The position numbers and the translations under genes were made by a program. A stretch of 64,000 nt of DNA from Hepsetus odoe (lineage: Eukaryota; Chordata; Actinopteri; Characiformes; Hepsetidae). The notes below the pieces were generated by a model. That model did no database searches and was not told the origin of the DNA. It saw only the letters and a program-made list of their open reading frames with translations. This document shows, piece after piece, positions 57,311 through 64,000 of this stretch. The stretch covers positions 20,840,555 through 20,904,554 of the forward strand of contig CM029370.1 of assembly GCA_017165825.1 (NCBI GenBank). Reading direction: 5' to 3'. Position 1 is the first letter of the stretch. Each line of letters opens with the position of its first letter.

Positions 57311-60300
57311 TTCTATTCACATTAAATAAAAGATCTTGTGACATTTGTAGATTTAAATGAAATTCAACCATGGCATGTGATGTGTAATAAAAATGACATG
57401 CAAAACCTCCCTCTGAACCCTTCACCCAACAAAAGACAAAATGAGAAACCATATAGCTCTGCATCCACAACCCATTTGTATTAATGATATCTAGAAACAC
57501 CCACCTCTACACTCACTCCGGCAGTCCAGATGCTGAGGATAACAGGTATACTGTTGGTTATCTTTTATTCCATGGGGAATAATACTGTCATATCAAGCTA
57601 TGCTATGCAGAGGAGAGAAGGGGAATTTTTTCCAATCTCCAATCACCAAAGGAGAACCAAGAGCACCAAAGGAATCCAAGTGTCATTTGCGATGACCTTA
57701 GCATGGCAGAGAAATTGTGCCACAAAATCACTGTCCAGGACAATCCACTAATCAAAGAGTTAATACATGTTGTATGGCCCCTGCGGTGTTTTTTTGTTCA
57801 AAGGCCTCAAACTCACCACAGTCATGACCTCTTCCTGATGATGGACAATTCTACTCTAGTCCATTATCATCTGTTTGTTTTCTCCAAGATTGGGTACCGC
57901 AGGTGAAATTCACCTGAGGGTGGAGTCCAAAATTGCTGTAGGACTCAGACAACACTCATTCTTTCTCCTCATCAAGAATTAGGACAACAAAACAAATAAA
58001 CCACATGCACACAGAGATTCATGCAAAACTACAAGAAAATGAAGCACTTGCCCTCCCCAACAAGCACAGTGACTGGCTTCTAACACCTTGTCCTTCCCAT
58101 GTTTCATAAAGTAGCACTGTATTTTTGTGTTAAAAGCTTGGACTCTGCAGCTTGGACTCTATTGCTTCCACAAGCACACAGTAAACCAATCTACCAGTCC
58201 ACAGGAGACAGTCACACAGAAACGTATGTAGATACGCACACAAGCAGCATTGAATCAAAGTGCAATAGAACATCCTTCCATATATTAAAAAACAAAACAA
58301 AACAAACACAAAACAAGGGTAGAATAAATGCAATAACATTTCATTGCATCATTAATTTCCCTTAAATGATCAAGGTTGGACATTTTTGGGATCTGATTAT
58401 AATTTGTTTAAAAATGCAGCAGCTCATAGAATTTCCTATAATGTTCTGCAAAAGGAGGACTGCTAATAGTATGCCAAAAAGTGAACAGTTAAAATGCAAA
58501 CATTACTTTAACTTCACACACCATTCATTTTACATCAAGTAAAAAATAAAAAAGATAATATAATTAATGGGGTGATTTCAAAACAAGCTCAACTTGACAG
58601 GACTCCTGTCCACAGGATCACCAAGAGACAGAAACATGTTAAACTGATTTATGAATTGCAAGCAAATCTAAACTAATTTCTTTGACACTCAATGATGTCA
58701 AATAAACAAACCCGTTTGAATTGGTCTTAGACTGGGTAACTGATTAGATATTAACTCTGAGGACATCCAGGTCAAATGATAACACATCTTGTACAAGCTT
58801 TCCAAAAAAATTTTGCTAACTACTCTTTTATTCCCAGAATATGTTTAAGCCTGGAAAAAATAGTCAATCAGCTAAACACGGCCTGATGGTATTTGCAAAG
58901 CTTTGCGAATTTTTTTGTTACAGCTAAACAGTTGAACTGAAACATCAACCAATAAGTGCACAACTCATACAAATACAAATTTTACAAAAAAAGAAAAGTC
59001 AAAACAAATTACTTTTCAAATCTTGATATGTCAAGCACTGTTTTCAGTTGGAATTATTTATATTTGGAACTGTCTCAAGTTCACATTACACTGTGTAAAA
59101 TTGGATCAAAAAAAAAAAAAAAAGTTCCTGTTTCTAGTTTTTTTCCTAACATTTTTGTATGTGGAGGTCCAGTTTTTTTTTTTTTTCTGAGGTATGACTA
59201 TAAAAGGCTGTTTCTAAATCCTCAAGTTCTCGCAAGCACAAAGAACAACAGTTTAGAGAAGAGATTCCTAAGCTCTAGTTGTTCAGGCAGAATTTCTCAG
59301 CACCCCAGAAGAGTAAAACAAGCTCTTAACATGTTCAGTCTGGCATTAGAACAAAATCAAGTAATTTATGCATAAGAAAAGCACGGATGTCAAGTTTTAC
59401 AACTAAAGCTTTTGTGCTTTATGCAATGTCTGATTTTTCATTAAATTATCATCAATCTCTAAACAGGAGTTAGATCTGCTTAGCAAATTAATTTGGTAAT
59501 TTAAGTGAATGCTTGCAAAATTCAGAATGAGGCTATACATTCATACACATACACAAACCACACATCAGCTTCACCAATATTCACACTGCTAGCACACCAA
59601 ATTACTCAAAGTAAACTCTCAAACCAGGCAAACACACACCAGACTACATGAAGAACACACCTGCACTTAGCATTCAAGTCCTTAAGCCACTGTATAAACA
59701 CAGATGAAAACATGGCATGAGGGAACACACTGTCCACTTATGTTCCAAGCTAAACACAAATCTCACACATTAGAGTGCATCCGGAAAGTATTCACAGCAC
59801 TCCACTTTTTCCACACTTTGCTATGTTACAGCTTTATTCCAAAATTAAATTAATTTTTTACCTCAAACATGCAGTACCCCATAATGACAAAGTGGAAAAA
59901 AGTCTACTGGAAACATTTGCAAATTTATTTAACATGAAAAAAATGTACATAAGTATTCACAGTCTTTGCCCTGCTGCCCATCCAACCTGATGGAGCTGCA
60001 AAAAAGAATGGGAGAAACTGCCCAAAAATAGGTGTGCCAAGCTAGAAGCACCTTACTCAAAAAGACTTGAGTCTGTAATTGCTGCCAAAGGTGCTTCAAC
60101 AAAGTATTGAGCAAAGGCTGTGAATACTTATGTACATGTTTTATTTTTGTTTCTTATTTTTAATAAATTTGCAAAAGTTTCAAGCAAACTTTTATCCACC
60201 TTGCCATTATGTGCAGAATTTTGAGGTAAAAACTAATTTAATCCATTTCGGAAAGTAAGGCTGTAACATAGCAAAATGTGGAAAAAGTGGAGCGCTGAGA

Positions 60301-60627
60301 ATACTTTCCAAATGCACTGTTATGAGCCCAATACTGTCCCTTAACTTTTAAATCTCCAACTTCCTTCACTCTGGTAAACTACTGACTTATCTTTTTTCAG
60401 CTCAAACTCTTACTGTACCAACAGGACTCTCCAAGCATACAAGCTAAGGGTGTTACCACCGTTTCCTTTCTTTCAGAGACATATAAAGCATAGTCCTTCA
60501 GTTTGCTGACCAGCAAAGACATATATGTACTTGTGTAACTGCGCCCAGGTGTACAGTATTGGTGAATTTGTTTTTTTTTTTTTTTTTTTGACTGGGGCCA
60601 TGTTTAAGTAAAAGAACAAGACAGAAC
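57311..60627 (-). other. naa30: probable long 3' untranslated region of naa30
   Basis: No coding frame of interest on either strand and few repeats apart from the MITE at 59,770. AT-rich. The long-3'UTR reading rests on the gene order and the poly(A) signal at 57,300; shorter forms are possible. Confidence 0.45.
59770..60322. mobile_element. internally deleted Tc1-like MITE with about 150-base inverted ends
   Basis: The left end 'gtgcatccggaaagtattca' pairs with the inverted right end 'gtgcatttggaaagtattct'. The pairing continues through 'ccactttttccacactttg' and 'tgttacagctttattcc', and TA lies at both outer borders. Inside, 'tgctgccaaaggtgcttcaa' is a leftover of the transposase 3' part. 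Confidence 0.85.
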
Positions 60628-63365
60628 TTAGCGTAACCACAATTTGAGCCTCAAAGCGTCCACCCCGTTGAGATAATATCTGAAGAGACGCTTGTCCCTC
60701 ACAAAGCCCAAGTTCTCATACAGCTTCAACGCAGACTTGTTAGTGATCTCCGTTTCGAGCACCACCTTGGAAAAAAAAGCAAAAATACACAAATAGGTAA
60801 TATATTTAGAGAAAAGTAGTATAATAATCTGAGCCATAGAAAAGCAAAATAAGAGGAACAAAATAAGAACCCACCTCATCACAGTCTCCCTCCATCATAG
60901 CATAGATTGCCTTCTTCACAAGGTTAGTACCTATAATAAATTCAGCACAAACATCCATCAGGAAGGCTAATTTTAGAATCTTGCTGGGAATATTTATTTG
61001 CTCATGCTGTATCTATGTTGAGCATTCTTTAATTATACTGAATACATAAATAAATAACAACAATAAAATTAAACCCAAACAGTAAAAAAACTAACCAAAC
61101 TGCACTGTACTGATGCCTAAAACCACAGCCTGATGCCCAAAATGATCCTGTTAAAAATGTAAACAGCGAGATACGCACCAATACTTTTTCGACGATATTT
61201 GGAGTCTACAGCAAGCATGGCAATGTAACCACGTCGGAACATCTTCTTGTGCATGTCTAGCTTACACACGATAGCGCCAACGCATTCCTCTTCTACCATT
61301 GCCTGAGATTCACAACATCAACACAAATTCCTGAGCAATTCAAAATCAGAAAGTGATCATTTTTATGTAGTGCTAAAAGCTCTGATTTGGGAATGCACAA
61401 CATGAAAAAGTAATGCAGTTTACATGAAGTGCCAATAAATAAATAAAAATGAATTAATAAATACACCACCATATTTAAAAAAAAAAAAAAAACAACAACA
61501 AAACAAAAAATAAAACACTCTTTTCAAAGGAAAGTGTCCAAAGAATTCCACCCACATCATTTTCCCCACATTTGACACAAAGCTGCAGACAACCAGCATT
61601 CAAACCTAAAGTTTTTTTTATCTTAATAAATTATCTTTGAATGCACGTTCTTCTGCCAGTCAACGTATACACTAACAATAAAACTAACAACACTAACAAG
61701 AGGTTTAAACATTTTTGTTCAACAAGTGTATTAACTATGAAATTAAATATTAACAACACCATCTGCACAGACATGTACTAATTTTTGAAAAGTCAAAATG
61801 TTTGTCATTTATGTGCATTTCACGCAACTGCTTATTCCTGTTTCACAGCTTCAGTTCAGTATATAGACACATTATTTAACAGCCTTATTAGCAATGAACA
61901 TCGCTTTATTCATATAAATATAAAACACTTGAAAAGCAAAAAAAAAAAAAAAAAAGCATATTTTACACTGAGCTACAATTTGTTAAATCGCATGAAGATT
62001 CTGCACCAATGCATCATGACCACCAAAAAAGATCTCTTCAACTAGCAAGAGAAAAATTACCACCTCAAAAATGTACCCCAAACTCCCCAAACAAAAAGTG
62101 TAAATGCTGGCGTTTTGACTGCAGTTTTAACTTTGCTCTGTGTATACGGAGATGTAGTGTGGCTCTGTATGCTTAAGGTCCAGCAACAGCAGTAATGTAC
62201 TCTGATTCTATATAGAGGATCCACTTCGATTTTAGCATAGCTCCTCAGCACCCAGTGGACCAACTCAGGTTTCAGTCGCTTTCCTTCTACGTTGCACAGT
62301 GGGGGTGGGAAGAAGGTCCTTTAGATAGGATGGCTATTAAATCTTCAGAGACCTTTTTGTATGGTCTGTCAGCAAGAAAGTGACCAACAGTATAGCACAG
62401 CTGCATAAATGAACCACTATGCAATGAAAAATCCATGCAATACCTGGTGCTGCTTCTAATTTTTCTGGGTTTTTCTACAGAATATTTCTGCAGTGATGCT
62501 CTGGCAACACTGATCTTCACTGATGATCTCAAATGTAGACTGTTCATTTTGAGCCAGATCAACATTTTAATCCTAAACCACTCGCACCCAACAAAAGCTG
62601 GCAGTTCTACCAGCCAAGTCACAGACATCTCCAGCTACGTACCAGAAAGCAGAGCTGGGGCCAGTTGTGGATAAAGTACCGGTAAGTGTAAATGGAGTAA
62701 GGCTCGGATAAGTCCTTGGTTATCAGTCTCATTATTCCTGGCATCTGAAGCTCGGACTCATAACGTACATATTTTATCTCCTGACTTCGTCCCGTTTCTC
62801 TGGAGGGCGAGCGGTTCAAGTCTAACCTGGACAACTGCTCCAGTGGTCCATCAGCCACAGTGTGACATGTCAACTCGGGCCCTGGACAAGGCGCTGCGCT
62901 CACACTGTGTCCTTTCCCACGCACACCAGCCTCAGTTCGGGATAAGGAAAGACTGTCATGAATGCTGCTGTCTCCATTCGTGTTCATATCGTGGTGTGGA
63001 AAGCAGAGCCTGGTGGGAACACTGTCCGCAGCTCCTACGTGGTTGTCCTGAAGCTCCATGGCCGGTCTCTGCCCGGGGCTGAGTGGAAATCCGGTCAGAC
63101 CGAGGCAGTTTATACCGTTTACCTGCCGCTCGAACAGCTGACAGTGGGGGTGAACTTCCGCGAACAGGTGCTTCTGGTTGTTCTCCCGGTCCACGTTGCG
63201 ATCACTGACCTCTTTTTTCCCGGTGTCGGGCACGAACGCGTCCTTCAGCTCCCACTTGAGCGTCTCCCTTTCGCCGAGAAGGACGCACCCGTCCCCGGGG
63301 AGGAGACAAATCTCGGCCGGGGATGCGGGCAGCGCGCCGCTAGGCCCCGGCGGCACCGCGGTCAT
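60628..63365 (-). CDS. naa30: N-alpha-acetyltransferase 30, NatC catalytic subunit (4 coding exons)
   Basis: Exons: 63365-62643, 61302-61179, 60930-60875, 60765-60628; phases agree and give 346 aa (human 362). NAA30 with NAA35 and NAA38 forms NatC, which acetylates the N-terminal Met of Met-Leu/Ile/Phe/Trp-type proteins at the ribosome. The first 200 residues are low-complexity and variable. The GNAT domain starts at IKYVRYESELQMPGIMRLI and runs through YRYFIHNWPQLCFL, MLAVDSKYRR, VVLETEITNKSALKLYENLG and FRYYLNGVDALRLKLWLR, which is almost the human sequence. In the acetyl-CoA loop the expected R-R-x-G-x-G reads RRKSIG (Ser at 281). The start ATG 63365 gives MTAVPPGPSG, like the human MAEVPPGPS. 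Confidence 0.95.
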
Positions 63366-63640
63366 TCCTCCTCATTCAGGCAACAACTTCACTTTACAAA
63401 GGTGCAGTTCCCAATGTGAGTGGTCTTAACCCAGCCAAGAAACGTTTAAATAAAATTCTTTCATTTTAACGGTTAAAAACCCAACTTTACTTTCGCTCCA
63501 TTCGAGCCGCCGCGCTCTCCTCCGCTGCCGGCAAACGGTGCTGGCGCAGTCGCTTCTGTTGCTGTGAAGCAGTTGCTAGGTTTTACGACAGTCTATTGAT
63601 CTGATCTCATTAGCTTAGCTCCTCCCCCAACACGTCAAAA
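63366..63640 (-). promoter_or_regulatory. naa30: CpG-rich naa30 promoter
   Basis: GC and CpG density is high around 63,480-63,560 ('cgagccgccgcgctctcc'). No TATA box was seen. Position and composition suggest the naa30 promoter. Confidence 0.5.
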
Positions 63641-63799
63641 CTTATGAGTTTTGTTAAACTTTTGAAAAAGGCAACAACACAGACACAATGAGCAGTCAAC
63701 TCGTTCTCTGTATTTGCCGGTAGTGAAGGCACCCGGAGCAGTGGGCAGCCATATCATAGCTGTCTTGTAAACCTCGTGTTTTAAATGGAAAATTCTTGT

Positions 63800-64000
63800 C
63801 TTTGTGAAACAGCACAGCACGCCACAACGAAATTAGACCTCTGCACTTTACCCATACACGCACAGCAGGGGATAGCTATTGAACGCACCCAGGGAGCAGT
63901 GACTGGGACAGTACCTTGCTTAAGGCTGGGATTTGAACCTATGATTTTCTGATCCTGGTCCCAACTTCCTAACCACTAAGACACCACTGCCTAGTGCCTT
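63800..64000 (-). mobile_element. tRNA-headed SINE, type A, running to the window edge
   Basis: Inverted: 'gtgaaacagcacagcac', 'gggatagctattgaacgca', 'cagtaccttgcttaaggc' and the head 'ctaaccactaagacacc'. A middle block (the 'gccctgaggtacc' core) is partly lost. Confidence 0.8.

Noticed and set aside
62958..63419. 153-codon plus-strand frame opposite naa30 exon 1
   Set aside because: GC-rich antisense shadow of a real exon, with no homology seen.

Overview
The window is nuclear DNA of a ray-finned (teleost) fish. The reasons are multi-exon vertebrate genes, many tRNA-headed SINEs, L2/Rex-like and RTE-like LINE pieces, and Tc1/mariner elements of the kind common in teleosts. It may be an otophysan, but that is an inference from repeat style only. 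No prokaryotic gene, rRNA, CRISPR array or free-standing tRNA gene was seen.

I could place seven gene models by hand with consistent reading frames. From left to right they are entpd5 (+, 428 aa), znf410 (-, about 449 aa), cipc (-, 370 aa), pgf (-, 149 aa), actr10 (-, 417 aa), armh4 (+, 649 aa) and naa30 (-, 346 aa). The first coding exon of a SAM-domain gene, probably samd15, lies at the left edge on the minus strand. All of these have human orthologues on the long arm of chromosome 14 (14q22-q24), so the block is a rearranged piece of that ancestral linkage group. entpd5/znf410 and armh4/naa30 are tail-to-tail. actr10/armh4 are head-to-head about 0.7 kb apart, and PSMA3, which I recall between them in human, was not seen.

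Region by region: 1-6.8 kb holds the samd15 promoter and first exon with an RFX X-box, candidate 5' exons of uncertain ownership, an SBF/ZNF143-type promoter and repeats. 6.8-12.1 kb is entpd5 and 13.4-18.9 kb is znf410. 19.2-21.0 kb is a decayed RTE LINE next to a decayed Tc1/mariner copy. 21-30.8 kb is cipc with a long 3' region and a CpG-rich promoter to about 31.2 kb. 31.3-34 kb is a nest of SINEs and LINEs. 35.2-38.9 kb is pgf, 42.5-48.4 kb actr10, 49-57.2 kb armh4, and 57.3-63.4 kb naa30 with its 3' region.

The genes do not form a pathway. They cover ER nucleotide hydrolysis, zinc-finger transcription control, circadian repression, angiogenic signalling, dynactin structure, a membrane signalling modulator and N-terminal acetylation. 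The most notable observations are a predicted U12-type intron in actr10 that appears to end in TG instead of AG, a GC-AG intron in entpd5, an RFX X-box at the samd15 promoter, an upstream in-frame start in znf410, a Gly-to-Ser change in the acetyl-CoA loop of naa30, and two SINE subfamilies that share one tRNA head but carry different 3' tails.
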